Notes under the pieces: model-generated | Told to the model about the DNA's origin: nothing | Seen by the model: only the letters and a program-made list of their open reading frames with translations | The model's database searches: none | From: Elusimicrobiales bacterium | Lineage (GTDB): Bacteria; Elusimicrobiota; Elusimicrobia; Elusimicrobiales; UBA9959 | NCBI GenBank assembly: GCA_028713125.1 | Contig: JAQTOU010000004.1 | Coordinates: 124,001-188,000 of the forward strand | Length of the DNA stretch: 64,000 nucleotides | Reading direction: 5' to 3' | Position numbers and translations under genes: made by a program | Shown here: piece by piece, positions 1 to 7,385 of the stretch | How positions within the stretch are numbered: the first letter of the stretch is position 1 | Layout of the letters: each line of letters starts with the position of its first letter

Positions 1-1726
1 CTTCCTGCTGGGCTCTTAAAAGCGCGGCCTGTTCCACGAGGTCGGCTTCCGCCTGCTTGCGCCTGGTGATGTCGCGGCAGAGGGCTACTATCTGGTAGGT
101 GTCCCCCATCTTTACCACTGTGGCGTTGATCTCTATCGGTATGGCTTGCCCGCGCCTGTCCATATAGTCTACGGAGAGGTTCCTCGCGTGGCCGACCTTA
201 ATGCATTTTTCTATCTCGCGCCTGTTGCGTGCCTTGTCGTAAGGGGCGGTCCATTCGGTTACCCGCCGGCCTAGTATATCTCGCATCCGCTTGCGGCCGG
301 TAAGCCGCAGGTATTCTTTATTTGCGTCCACCACCTGGCCCTGCGAGTTAAGTATCAGGTAGCCGGTGTCCGTGCTTTCTACCAGGGCGCGGTATTTTTC
401 CTCGGTCTTAAGGCGCTCGGAGATGTCGTAGAATATTCCCTGCAGGACCTCCCTGCCTTTAAGAGTGAGTTTAGAGGCGCTTATCAGCACCTGTACTTTA
501 GACCCGTCTTTGCGGATGATCTCCGAATGCCCCAGCCTCGAGGAGCCATCCCTTACCCTATCGCGGAATTCCTGTTTGTAAAGCTCGGCGGCTTCGGGCG
601 GGTGCAGCCTGCTCTGGTGCATGCCTATGATCTCTTTTCGGGACCTGCCGAGCAGCTTCTCCGCGTCTTTATTCGCGTCCACTATCAGCCCGGTGGCCGT
701 ATCCGCAAGGATGATCGCGGTATTGGCCATTTGAAAGATCTTTTTGTATTTAAGCTCGCTTTCCGCCAGGTTGTTCGCCGTTTCGGCCTGCTGCTGCTCC
801 GCCAGCTTGTGGCGCAGCATCAGCGCGTAGACCCGCGCAAGTTTTTTCAAGGCGTCTATAGCCGCGGGCGTGTAGTCCGCGGGCGGGTTGACGAGGGCGA
901 GCATGCCTATAAGCTCTTTCCCGGAAATAGCGGGGGCTCCCGCGAACCGGGAGATCTTGATATTGCTGGAGATGGTTCCCGCGGCGCGCGGGTCCGTAGC
1001 GGCGGAATTCGTGACCAGGGGTTTTTTATGCTTAAGGACCCAGCCCCAGAGGCCGGTGAATTCTTTGAGCACCAGTTCCTTCCTGTGCCGCTGCGAACTT
1101 TTCATGGCCTCCCGCGTAAAGGCGGGAATGACCAGGTGGCCGGTGGCGGAACTGATATAGCCGGCGAAGCCGAAACGGCTGCCGGTGAGGCGCCGCGCTT
1201 CGTCCAGTACGATCCTGGAGATCTCCTCGAGGGAGATGGCGGGGAAAGCCAGGTAAAGCTCCTCGAGATGGGTGACCGCGTCGGCGACGTCGCGCTCGCG
1301 GGTAAGCTGGCCTTCCCTGCTTTCCTGGGCCAGGCGGCCGCTTATCGTTCTCGCCGCGATCTGGACCAGCTGCCCGGCGAAAGCGCCGGCGGCCCGGGCG
1401 TGGGGGCGCGCGAGCAGGAAGCCGGCCGTCGCGCCGCCCTGCACGGGGGAGCTCAGGATCCCGCTCATCTGTTCCGGGGAGCCCCTGCGCGCCAGTTCTT
1501 TTTTTGTGAAATTCAGGGAGACCGTCAAAGGCGCGGCGTTCTCGCCTTTGTCCAGCATTACGGACAGGCCGGCGGCGGGCCCGAGCGCGTCAGGCCGAGA
1601 AAGAGTCTTTATGACCCTGCGCAGGAAAGCGTCGAGGTTGTCCGGGGAGGCGGCGGCGAGCAGGAGTTCCCTCAGGAATTCCTCGCTGGCCCCCTGGACG
1701 GGCTTTCCGGCGGCTGGGTTTCGCAT
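1..1726 (-). CDS. GAF/PAS sensor protein, probable histidine kinase (3' end outside window)
   Basis: The frame is open from ATG at 1726 to the left edge, giving 575 visible codons. A poorly conserved N-terminal segment (about 1-150, possibly a divergent GAF) is followed by a GAF domain (about 160-290), then two PAS domains (about 320-440 and 445-560), each ending in a typical PAC stretch (FYDISERLKTEEKYRAL; CRDITRRKQAE). No transmembrane segment is visible, so the sensor is cytosolic. Its start codon overlaps the stop of the response regulator (TAATG), so the two are translationally coupled and probably form a two-component pair. The kinase core is expected beyond the edge and is not seen; a diguanylate cyclase or another output cannot be excluded. 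Confidence 0.8.
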   Translation of the reverse strand, partial: MRNPAAGKPVQGASEEFLRELLLAAASPDNLDAFLRRVIKTLSRPDALGPAAGLSVMLDKGENAAPLTVSLNFTKKELARRGSPEQMSGILSSPVQGGATAGFLLARPHARAAGAFAGQLVQIAARTISGRLAQESREGQLTRERDVADAVTHLEELYLAFPAISLEEISRIVLDEARRLTGSRFGFAGYISSATGHLVIPAFTREAMKSSQRHRKELVLKEFTGLWGWVLKHKKPLVTNSAATDPRAAGTISSNIKISRFAGAPAISGKELIGMLALVNPPADYTPAAIDALKKLARVYALMLRHKLAEQQQAETANNLAESELKYKKIFQMANTAIILADTATGLIVDANKDAEKLLGRSRKEIIGMHQSRLHPPEAAELYKQEFRDRVRDGSSRLGHSEIIRKDGSKVQVLISASKLTLKGREVLQGIFYDISERLKTEEKYRALVESTDTGYLILNSQGQVVDANKEYLRLTGRKRMRDILGRRVTEWTAPYDKARNRREIEKCIKVGHARNLSVDYMDRRGQAIPIEINATVVKMGDTYQIVALCRDITRRKQAEADLVEQAALLRAQQE

Positions 1727-2412
1727 TATTCGAATTTATAGCCGTGCCCGGGGACGGCTATGATCCGTTTAGAGAAGCTGCCGGTCTTTTTGCGCAGGTT
1801 GGAAATGTGCACTTCTACGGTGTGGGGATTGTTGTAGTCCGCGGTGTTATAGCCCCAGACGGATTCCAGGAGGCCGGTCAGGCTGAGCACGCGTCCCGGA
1901 TTGGAGACTAGGGCGGCGAGCAGGTCCAGTTCCTTGGAGGTAAGTTTCAATATTTTCCCGTTGAGTTTGGCCGTGCGGCCCTCGAGGTTCAATTCGAGGC
2001 CGGCTTTCTTGAGGAGGGGGGCGGGTTTGGCGCGGCTTTCGGCGCGCCGGATGAGGGTTTTAGCCTTCGCCATCAGGATGGGGTAGGAGATCGGCTTGGT
2101 GACGTAATCGTCCGCGCCGAAAGTGTAGCCGGAGACTATGTCAGCCTCGGAGACCTTCTTTCCGGACATTATTATCAGCGGGGTATTCCTGAGGGCCTTT
2201 GATTCTTTCACCCTGCGGCAGAGGGTGAACCCGTCCATGTGCGGCATATCCACGTCGGTTATGATAATATCGGGCTTCGCCGCGGCGGCGGCCGCCAGCG
2301 CCTTTACGCCGTCTGCCGCCAGGACCGCTTCGAAACCGTCTTTCTCAAGATAGCGTTTGAGAATGGAGAGGAGGTCGGCGTCATCGTCCACTATAAGGGC
2401 GCGCTCTTTCAT
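1726..2412 (-). CDS. OmpR-family response regulator
   Basis: 228 aa. The receiver domain (1-120) has the acidic pocket D9-D11, phosphoacceptor D53, S83 and K106. A winged-helix trans_reg_C domain (about 130-228) ends in the typical PGHGYKFE. It is a DNA-binding output paired with the PAS sensor it is coupled to. No Shine-Dalgarno is visible; TATAAT on the minus strand (2419-2424) lies 6 nt before ATG, suggesting a leaderless transcript in addition to read-through from the upstream RNA promoter. OmpR/PhoB regulators bind direct repeats of about 11-bp period, and two such arrays lie just upstream, so the regulator may control the tandem RNAs and itself. That link is inferred. Confidence 0.93.
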   Translation of the reverse strand: MKERALIVDDDADLLSILKRYLEKDGFEAVLAADGVKALAAAAAAKPDIIITDVDMPHMDGFTLCRRVKESKALRNTPLIIMSGKKVSEADIVSGYTFGADDYVTKPISYPILMAKAKTLIRRAESRAKPAPLLKKAGLELNLEGRTAKLNGKILKLTSKELDLLAALVSNPGRVLSLTGLLESVWGYNTADYNNPHTVEVHISNLRKKTGSFSKRIIAVPGHGYKFE

Positions 2413-2438
2413 AATAGGATTATAATATTTATGGAGGC

Positions 2439-2642
2439 AAAAAAGCGCCCCGCCGGAGTTTTCGTGAGGAGTTACATAGGCCTGACTAAGGAGTCTTACT
2501 TGTTGTCGCCCGGCGGGGCTTTAATTGAGCCAGTGCTGCAGATGCATAGAGCACGGAGCCCGAAGGCCCCGAGTCTTGGGGGTTTGGGTTAGGGGGCGCA
2601 CCGTACAGCACTGGGGATCTGTTTTTAAAGAACGGGTACTAT
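2439..2642 (-). ncRNA. Structured RNA, copy 1 of a tandem pair
   Basis: A roughly 200-nt RNA is predicted on the minus strand from a -10 box at 2649-2654. Two long-range helices are visible: CCAGTGCTG (2530-2538) with CAGCACTGG (2606-2614), and GCCCCGCCGG (2447-2456) with CCGGCGGGGC (2510-2519). The second helix is followed on the minus strand by a run of six U (2439-2444), as in an intrinsic terminator. Between the arms of the first helix is a C-rich region with a CCCC/GGGG hairpin. A second copy lies directly upstream, and a U-A to C-G swap in the first helix between copies supports the fold. It resembles no RNA family I recognise. It could also act as the leader of the response-regulator gene. 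Confidence 0.65.
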
Positions 2643-2648
2643 ACTGAA

Positions 2649-2703
2649 AGTATAACAAAGGTCGTTCAAGAATCGTTCAAGTCCGGCTCAAGACTTTTTC
2701 AAG
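2649..2703 (-). promoter_or_regulatory. Four direct repeats (11-bp period) plus -10 box: OmpR/PhoB-type promoter for RNA copy 1
   Basis: On the plus strand TTCAAG, TTCAAG, CTCAAG and TTCAAG begin at 2665, 2676, 2687 and 2698, an exact 11-bp period (7-bp unit with 4-bp spacer, as in pho boxes). On the minus strand the last unit lies 10 bp upstream of TATACT (2649-2654), the geometry of PhoB-activated promoters, in which the box replaces a -35 element. The same arrangement recurs at copy 2. The binding protein is inferred to be an OmpR-family regulator. Confidence 0.65.
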
Positions 2704-2709
2704 AGTTAA

Positions 2710-2907
2710 AATGAACCCCGCCGGCTGGGCCGGGAGACTTACGAAAGCCTGATCAAAGAGTCTTACTGTTGCCCGGCGGGGCTGAAATTGAGCCAGCGCT
2801 GCAGATGCATAGAGCACGGGACCCGAAGGCCCCGAGTCTTGGGGGTTAGGTTAGGGGGGCGCACCGTACAGCGCTGGGGATCTGTTTTTTAAAGAGCTTC
2901 TTGCTAC
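2710..2907 (-). ncRNA. Structured RNA, copy 2 of a tandem pair
   Basis: This is the second copy of the RNA at 2439-2642, with high identity in the central region. Its helices are CCAGCGCTG (2793-2801) with CAGCGCTGG (2869-2877), and CCCCGCCGG (2716-2724) with CCGGCGGGG (2773-2781). The 3' stem is followed by a weaker U-rich stretch, which runs into the repeat array of copy 1. The central C-rich loop region (runs of five or six C around 2846-2858 on the minus strand) is conserved between the copies, whereas the segment inside the 3' helix has diverged. The layout resembles duplicated regulatory RNAs such as OmrA/OmrB, each with its own promoter. Confidence 0.6.
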
Positions 2908-2913
2908 AAGTAA

Positions 2914-2968
2914 AGTATAGCGAAACGCGTTCAGGAAGCGCTCAAACCCGGCTCAAAAGGCGCTCAAG
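2914..2968 (-). promoter_or_regulatory. Four direct repeats (11-bp period) plus -10 box: promoter for RNA copy 2
   Basis: On the plus strand TTCAGG, CTCAAA, CTCAAA and CTCAAG begin at 2930, 2941, 2952 and 2963, again an exact 11-bp period. On the minus strand the last unit is 10 bp from TATACT (2914-2919). Spacing is identical to the copy 1 promoter although the sequence between has diverged, which argues that both are functional. Confidence 0.65.
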
Positions 2969-3005
2969 AATCGCGGCGCGCCGTTTACGACGGGAACGTT
3001 CCCAC

Positions 3006-3034
3006 TTTATCGCGCTAATTTCCTAAAATATAAC
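3006..3034 (+). promoter_or_regulatory. Possible recG promoter
   Basis: TTTATC (3006-3011) and TATAAC (3029-3034) are separated by 17 bp. A perfect 12-bp palindrome, GGGAACGTTCCC (2992-3003), lies directly upstream and could be an operator. Downstream, 3072-3106 is a degenerate 7-bp repeat tract reaching the recG start. Confidence 0.35.
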
Positions 3035-3071
3035 CGGAGGACCGGCCGTAAGCGCGACAGTGCCAGTATTT

Positions 3072-3106
3072 ATTCCCGATCCACGATTCTCGATTCTAGA
3101 TTTTTT
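3072..3106. repeat. Degenerate heptad repeat (GATTCCC-like), locus 1
   Basis: About five 7-bp units of the form GATTCTC/GATCCAC end 3 bp before the recG start codon. Related tracts occur at 31246, 51971, 52924, 54907 and 61781. Confidence 0.6.
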
Positions 3107-3108
3107 AA

Positions 3109-5184
3109 ATGGCTTCAATACAATTTCTAAAAGGCGTGGGCCCCAAGAAAGCCGAGCTGTTCGGGCGGCTCGGCCTGGAGACGCTCGACGACCTGCTCTT
3201 CTATTTCCCCTCAAAATGGGAAGACCGGCGGCTCCCTGAGAAGCGCGAGCCGCTGCCTTTCCTGGAGGCGACGCCGCTGATAAGGGGCAGGATAAAGAGG
3301 ATCAGGGACCTCTACACCTCCGGCAGCCTGCGCATCTTCAAAACTTTCGTGGAAACTCCCTATGGCGAGGCGGAGGCCAGCTTCTTCAAGCGGCATAACC
3401 CGCGCTTCGACGTCTTCGCCCTGCTGCGCAAGGACCTGCGGGAGGGCCGCACGGTATGGATCACCGGGACCCCGGAAGACCCGCTTTTCCTCACCCGCCT
3501 GCGCGCCGACGAGTACTATGCGGACGATGACGAGCGCGCTCTTAAGATGCACATAGGCCGCATAGTTCCCGTTTACCCCCTGACCGAAGGCCTGACGGCC
3601 AAATTCGTGCGCGAGGCTGTTTACGAGGCCGTTATGGCCGGGGCGGAAGCCGTGGGCGACTTCCTGCCGGCCGACCTCGCGGCGAGGCGCGGGCTCTCCA
3701 CGCGGGCCATGGCCGCGCGGGCCATCCATTTTCCGGAGAATAATTTCGAGCTGGTCCAGGCGCGCCGCAGGTTCATCTACGAGGAGCTGCTGCTGATGGC
3801 GCTGGCCTGGGCGATAAAAAAGCGGCAGACCCGCAGCGTCCAAAAGGGCTTTTCCTACGAGATAAAGAAAAACCTGCTTACGCCTTTCCGCGAGAACCTG
3901 GGTTTTCACCTCACGGCGGACCAGGCACACGCTATAAACGAGATCTTCGCCGATATGCAGGCCCCCACGCCCATGGGCCGGCTGCTGGAAGGGGACGTGG
4001 GCTCCGGCAAGACCGTGGTGGCGCTCTCGGCCATGCTCCTGGCGGCCGAGAACGGAGGGCAGAGCGTGTTCGCCGCCCCCACCGAGATCCTGGCCGAGCA
4101 GCATTTCCTCACTTTCGGCAAATTCCTTAAGGGCCTGGGCGTCAGGTTCGCGCTTCTGACCGGCCGCTTGAAAGCGGCGGAAAAGAAAAAGCTGCTTTCG
4201 GACCTCGCCGAGGGGAAAATAGATATTTTGATAGGCACCCACGCGGTTATCAGCGAAGGAGTGAAGTTCAAGAACCTGCGGCTGGCGGTGGTGGACGAGC
4301 AGCACCGCTTCGGTGTGCGGCAGCGCGCGGCTTTGCGGTCCAAGGGCGATAAGGCTGACATGCTGATCATGACCGCCACGCCTATACCGCGGACGCTTTT
4401 CCTCGCCCTCTACGGCGACCTGGACCTGTCGGTGATAAAAGAAATGCCCCCGGGCCGCAAACCGGTCAAGACTACCGAGGCCACGGAAGATATCGCTTTC
4501 CTGGCCGCCGCTGACGAGGTGGCAAAAGGGCGCCAGGTTTATATCGTCTACCCGGTCATAGAGGAAACGCAGGCGGCCGATATGAAGTCGGTAAAAGCGG
4601 AATTCGAGCGGCTGAGCGTTTATTTCAAAGGCCGCCGGGTGGCGATGCTGCACGGGCGCATGCTTTCTGAAGATAAAAAGAAGGTCATGGAAGATTTCGC
4701 GGCCGGGCGCACCGACGTGCTTGTGGCTACGCAGGTGATAGAGGTGGGGATAGACGTGGCTAATGCCACGCTGATGGTGATAAATAACGCCGAGCGCTTC
4801 GGCCTGGCGAGCCTGCACCAGCTTCGGGGGCGGGTGGGGCGCGGGAAGTGGGATTCGCGCTGCATGCTTGTGGCCCACGCGCGGGCCGGGGATTCGGCGG
4901 ACCGGCTGCGGGCGATGGTGCAGACTTCCAACGGTTTCGAGCTTAGCGAAAAGGATATATATATAAGGGGGGCGGGGGAGATCCTGGGAATGCGGCAGCA
5001 CGGGGATATGGATTTCAAGCTTGCGGACATGTCCCGCGACGGGGCTATCCTCGCGCAGGCGATAGAGGACCGCGAAATGATCCTGGCGAAAGACCCGGAC
5101 CTGGTGAAAAAAGAGAACTCCGGCCTGCGGCGCAAGCTGCAGGACCTCTACGCCGCACGCTGGAATTTGATAGATCTTTCCTGA
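3109..5184 (+). CDS. recG: ATP-dependent DNA helicase RecG
   Basis: 691 aa, the usual RecG length. RecG is a branch-migrating helicase that remodels stalled forks and Holliday junctions. The N-terminal wedge opens with the typical FLKGVGPKKAELFGRLGL. Walker A is GDVGSGKT (295-302), motif II is DEQH (396-399), and the QLRGRVGRG motif VI and the TRG C-terminal region follow. The start at 3109 gives the conserved N-terminus, though no strong Shine-Dalgarno is seen. The next gene begins 4 bp after the stop, so the two are probably co-transcribed. Confidence 0.97.
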   Translation: MASIQFLKGVGPKKAELFGRLGLETLDDLLFYFPSKWEDRRLPEKREPLPFLEATPLIRGRIKRIRDLYTSGSLRIFKTFVETPYGEAEASFFKRHNPRFDVFALLRKDLREGRTVWITGTPEDPLFLTRLRADEYYADDDERALKMHIGRIVPVYPLTEGLTAKFVREAVYEAVMAGAEAVGDFLPADLAARRGLSTRAMAARAIHFPENNFELVQARRRFIYEELLLMALAWAIKKRQTRSVQKGFSYEIKKNLLTPFRENLGFHLTADQAHAINEIFADMQAPTPMGRLLEGDVGSGKTVVALSAMLLAAENGGQSVFAAPTEILAEQHFLTFGKFLKGLGVRFALLTGRLKAAEKKKLLSDLAEGKIDILIGTHAVISEGVKFKNLRLAVVDEQHRFGVRQRAALRSKGDKADMLIMTATPIPRTLFLALYGDLDLSVIKEMPPGRKPVKTTEATEDIAFLAAADEVAKGRQVYIVYPVIEETQAADMKSVKAEFERLSVYFKGRRVAMLHGRMLSEDKKKVMEDFAAGRTDVLVATQVIEVGIDVANATLMVINNAERFGLASLHQLRGRVGRGKWDSRCMLVAHARAGDSADRLRAMVQTSNGFELSEKDIYIRGAGEILGMRQHGDMDFKLADMSRDGAILAQAIEDREMILAKDPDLVKKENSGLRRKLQDLYAARWNLIDLS

Positions 5185-5188
5185 TATT

Positions 5189-5890
5189 ATGAAAAAAAAA
5201 CTTGTTTTCGGGTCTATGGGGCTGTACCCGGAGCAGATAACGCTGGAGACCATCGCCGCGCTCAGGAAGTGCGGGAAGGTTTACCTCACCTGCATCAGGA
5301 AAGAGCAGGCGGCGGTGCTGCTTTCGCTTTTTCCGAAGGCGGAACTGGTCAGCGCTATCGCTTTCGAGGTTCTGATATTGAAAGTGATGGGCGGTTTCCT
5401 CAAGCATGATATGGTCGGCGTGCTGGATTACGGCGATCCGGCTTTTTTGTGCGCTTTCTCCGGGCGGCTGCGGGAGGAATGTCTTAAGGCCGGGGCGGGC
5501 TTTAAGGAATACCGGGCCGTCTCTTCGCTGAATTCGCTTATCGCCGATCTGGGCCTGGGGAACCTGGCTCCGGCGGGGCTGTACCTCGCCACGGCCAATA
5601 ATTGGGACATCCCTTCCAAATTCATTAACCCGGAAGTTCCGCTGCTTCTTTTCTCTCCGGACCGCGAGCAGCTGCGCGGGGATCCGCAGGGGCTGCTGGC
5701 CAAAGTCGTGAAAGATATACAGCGGGTTTATCCTCCCGGGCATGAAGTATATTTTATGACCAGCGAAAGCGCTTCCGCCGGCGGGAAACGCGCCCATAAA
5801 GTTAAGGTCTCCGGGTTGGGAAAAGCCGTTTCCGCCCTGAAATTCGACTCCACTCTGTTCGTCCCCGCGGCCGGTAAAAAGAAAAAGTAG
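5189..5890 (+). CDS. Tetrapyrrole-methylase-like SAM-dependent protein
   Basis: 233 aa. The fold is suggested by an N-terminal GLYPEQITLETIAALRKCGKVY-type stretch (broken here by a strand and helix), a YGDPAFLCAF motif near 75-85 like the SAM-binding GDPxxF of corrin/porphyrin methylases, and VSSLNSLIADLGL (near 110), the region that follows it in that family. The tail is Lys-rich. No cobalamin or heme genes are nearby, so the substrate is unknown; relatives include RsmI-like and peptide N-methyltransferases. It sits 4 bp behind recG. The TAG stop lies inside a REP-like sequence, so the last codons may be repeat-derived. Confidence 0.6.
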   Translation: MKKKLVFGSMGLYPEQITLETIAALRKCGKVYLTCIRKEQAAVLLSLFPKAELVSAIAFEVLILKVMGGFLKHDMVGVLDYGDPAFLCAFSGRLREECLKAGAGFKEYRAVSSLNSLIADLGLGNLAPAGLYLATANNWDIPSKFINPEVPLLLFSPDREQLRGDPQGLLAKVVKDIQRVYPPGHEVYFMTSESASAGGKRAHKVKVSGLGKAVSALKFDSTLFVPAAGKKKK

Positions 5891-5902
5891 CCTGTCCCCT
5901 TT
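5882..5902. repeat. REP-like GTAGCCTGTCCCC sequence, copy 1
   Basis: AAAAAGTAGCCTGTCCCC plus three T. The same core occurs in inverse orientation at 14970-14990, and as two facing half-copies at 18262-18297. Confidence 0.6.
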
Positions 5903-5913
5903 CCCGGTAAAAT

Positions 5914-5946
5914 AAAAACCCCGCGCCGGGTGGCGCGGGGTTTTTT
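5914..5946. terminator. Bidirectional intrinsic terminator
   Basis: The stem CCCCGCGCC (5919-5927)/GGCGCGGGG (5932-5940) has a 4-nt loop, A-run on the left and T-run on the right. It lies between the converging methylase-like gene and the pilin. Confidence 0.9.
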
Positions 5947-5961
5947 ATGCCTTCTTCTCCT

Positions 5962-6414
5962 TTAGAAGGTGGACCAGGGCGTGTTGACGGCTGCGTCTCC
6001 GCGTCCTTTTATGTCCTCATGCGTGCAGCTGACGATGAAGTTGCCCCAGGTAACGGCGATAGTGGGGTCATTCGCGTACATCCAGCCGGGTCCGTCCGTA
6101 ACGGTCTGCGCGCCGTCTATGGCGCGGCTGTCCGCGTGCCCGGTGCCGGGCATCTTGGCCAGCGGTATTTCGGCTATGTACTTCGCATTGAGGGTGATGC
6201 AGGCGAGAGTATCCGCCGGGAACCAGCCCTCATTGTCGCCGTAGTACACCTGGACCGCGCTGCGCACCGAAGACAGAGCGCCTTTAGTCGAGCCTTCTTT
6301 CGCCTTGTTGATCAGGTCGGCGAACTTCGGTATGGCTATGGCGGCCAGAATACCGATAATGGCTACGACTATCATCAGCTCTATCAGGGTGAACCCTTTT
6401 CTTAGTTTTTTCAT
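5962..6414 (-). CDS. Type IV pilin-like / pseudopilin protein
   Basis: 150 aa. A short basic leader MKKLRKG is followed by [20 protein letters not shown], the class III signal cut by prepilin peptidase after G7, with the conserved Glu at position 5 of the mature protein. After the hydrophobic helix (8-27) comes a short globular domain with two Cys (C71 region and C130 region) that may form a disulfide. GGAGG lies just before ATG. A sigma70-type promoter at 6500-6528 precedes it. It could be a major pilin or a pseudopilin; PilT is encoded at 37310, but no pilin assembly genes are adjacent. Confidence 0.92.
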   Translation of the reverse strand: MKKLRKGFTLIELMIVVAIIGILAAIAIPKFADLINKAKEGSTKGALSSVRSAVQVYYGDNEGWFPADTLACITLNAKYIAEIPLAKMPGTGHADSRAIDGAQTVTDGPGWMYANDPTIAVTWGNFIVSCTHEDIKGRGDAAVNTPWSTF

Positions 6415-6499
6415 ACTACCTCCTTGACTGTCGTTGTCTGGCAGTACACCCCCGGGATAATATATAGATGATGCCCCAGGGAGTTGCTTCCACGATTAG

Positions 6500-6528
6500 A
6501 GTATACATCCGGGATCGCCTGTTATCAA
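6500..6528 (-). promoter_or_regulatory. Sigma70-type promoter of the pilin gene
   Basis: On the minus strand TTGATA (6523-6528), 17-bp spacer, TATACT (6500-6505). The leader of about 80 nt to the pilin ATG contains the Shine-Dalgarno. Confidence 0.7.
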
Positions 6529-6661
6529 TAGTCTTTTCGGCACACTTGTCCCAAGTTACATCCGGGGCGGTTTGGAGGCTGTTTTTAGGGCCCTGGAAAC
6601 ACGCGCGATATTTTTATTTTTTGTGTCAAGAATAATTTTCCCAATGAAAAAAAGAAAATAT

Positions 6662-6691
6662 TTGCGTTAAAAACAGTATATGGTGTAAAAT
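6662..6691 (+). promoter_or_regulatory. Promoter of the nrdR-nrdD operon with NrdR box A
   Basis: TTGCGT (6662-6667) and TAAAAT (6686-6691) with 18-bp spacing. The spacer carries 6671-6686, which matches the known NrdR box consensus (acaCwAtATaTwGtgt) at 13 of 16 positions. A regulator bound there would block RNA polymerase. Confidence 0.55.
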
Positions 6692-6697
6692 ATGCGG

Positions 6698-6907
6698 ACT
6701 ACTACTAATGGTGGTGGGGTTAGATTTAGACACAACTTATAGTGGTTACGCGGTTGCCAAGCATAGCATAGGCACGGCACCGCCTCAGGGGGCCTTTCGG
6801 CCCTGAAGATTTTAAAGCCGCCGGTTGAGAGTGCTCCCGGCCCTGCAGTAAACGAAGATTTGGTCGTTTGACGGGCATAGCCCCTGATACGACACAAACG
6901 CAAGTTT
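6698..6907 (+). promoter_or_regulatory. Structured leader of the nrdR operon
   Basis: A leader of about 220 nt would separate the promoter from nrdR. It contains a stable hairpin (CAGGG...CCCTG around 6785-6806), a GGGCATAGCCC hairpin (about 6873-6883) and an ACGA/TCGT pair between them. It matches none of the riboswitch cores I can recall (cobalamin, purine, c-di-GMP). It may be a cis-regulatory RNA or merely a long untranslated region. Confidence 0.3.
6730..6745. promoter_or_regulatory. NrdR box B (candidate)
   Basis: ACACAACTTATAGTGG matches the NrdR box consensus at 13 of 16 positions. Its centre is 59 bp from that of box A. NrdR promoters commonly carry two boxes, though usually about 31 bp apart. 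Confidence 0.5.
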
Positions 6908-6918
6908 GGAGCGATTTG

Positions 6919-7368
6919 ATGAAGTGCCCTTTTTGCGGAGCGGAAGACACCAAAGTCACCGACAGCCGCGACTCAGCCGAAGCCTTTGAGATAAGGCGCC
7001 GGCGCGAATGCGAGAAGTGCGAGAAAAGGTTCACCACCTACGAGCGCATCGAGCAGCACCCGCTGGTCGTCATTAAGAAAGACGGCCGGCGCGAGAGCTT
7101 TTTGTACGAAAAGCTGATGAGCGGCATCACCAAATCCTGCCAGAAGCGGGATGTAAGCGTGGAAAAAATGGAGGAGGCGGGCAGGGATATCGAAGCTAGC
7201 CTGAGGAACGAGGACAAGAGCGAAATACCCAGCGCGGTGATAGGGGAGCTCGTGGCCAGGAAACTCAAGAAGCTCGACAAGGTCGCGTATATAAGGTTCG
7301 CATCGATCTACAAAGACTTCGAAGATGTCACCGATTTTGAAAAAGAGATCAAATCAATTAAAAAATAA
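6919..7368 (+). CDS. nrdR: Transcriptional repressor NrdR
   Basis: 149 aa, family length. Zinc ribbon C3-x2-C6 and C31-x2-C34 is followed by an ATP-cone (about 49-139) that senses ATP/dATP and controls binding to NrdR boxes upstream of ribonucleotide reductase genes. The start at 6919 is chosen because all NrdR proteins begin MKCPxC and GGAG lies 7 bp upstream; an in-frame ATG at 6868 would add 17 unconserved residues. It is the first gene of the operon with nrdD 17 bp downstream, so it probably regulates itself and nrdD. Confidence 0.96.
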   Translation: MKCPFCGAEDTKVTDSRDSAEAFEIRRRRECEKCEKRFTTYERIEQHPLVVIKKDGRRESFLYEKLMSGITKSCQKRDVSVEKMEEAGRDIEASLRNEDKSEIPSAVIGELVARKLKKLDKVAYIRFASIYKDFEDVTDFEKEIKSIKK

Positions 7369-7385
7369 AGAGGATTAAACAGAAA

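Noticed and set aside
2439-2907. Tandem RNAs as 6S RNA, tmRNA or a double riboswitch
   Set aside because: They lack the 6S central bubble pattern and any tmRNA or riboswitch core, and each has its own promoter.
5189-5890. Borosin (peptide backbone N-methylation) locus
   Set aside because: No precursor peptide or borosin-binding domain is encoded nearby.
6698-6918. Cobalamin riboswitch in the nrdR leader
   Set aside because: No GCCACUG B12 box or matching core; the reductase is class III, not B12-dependent.
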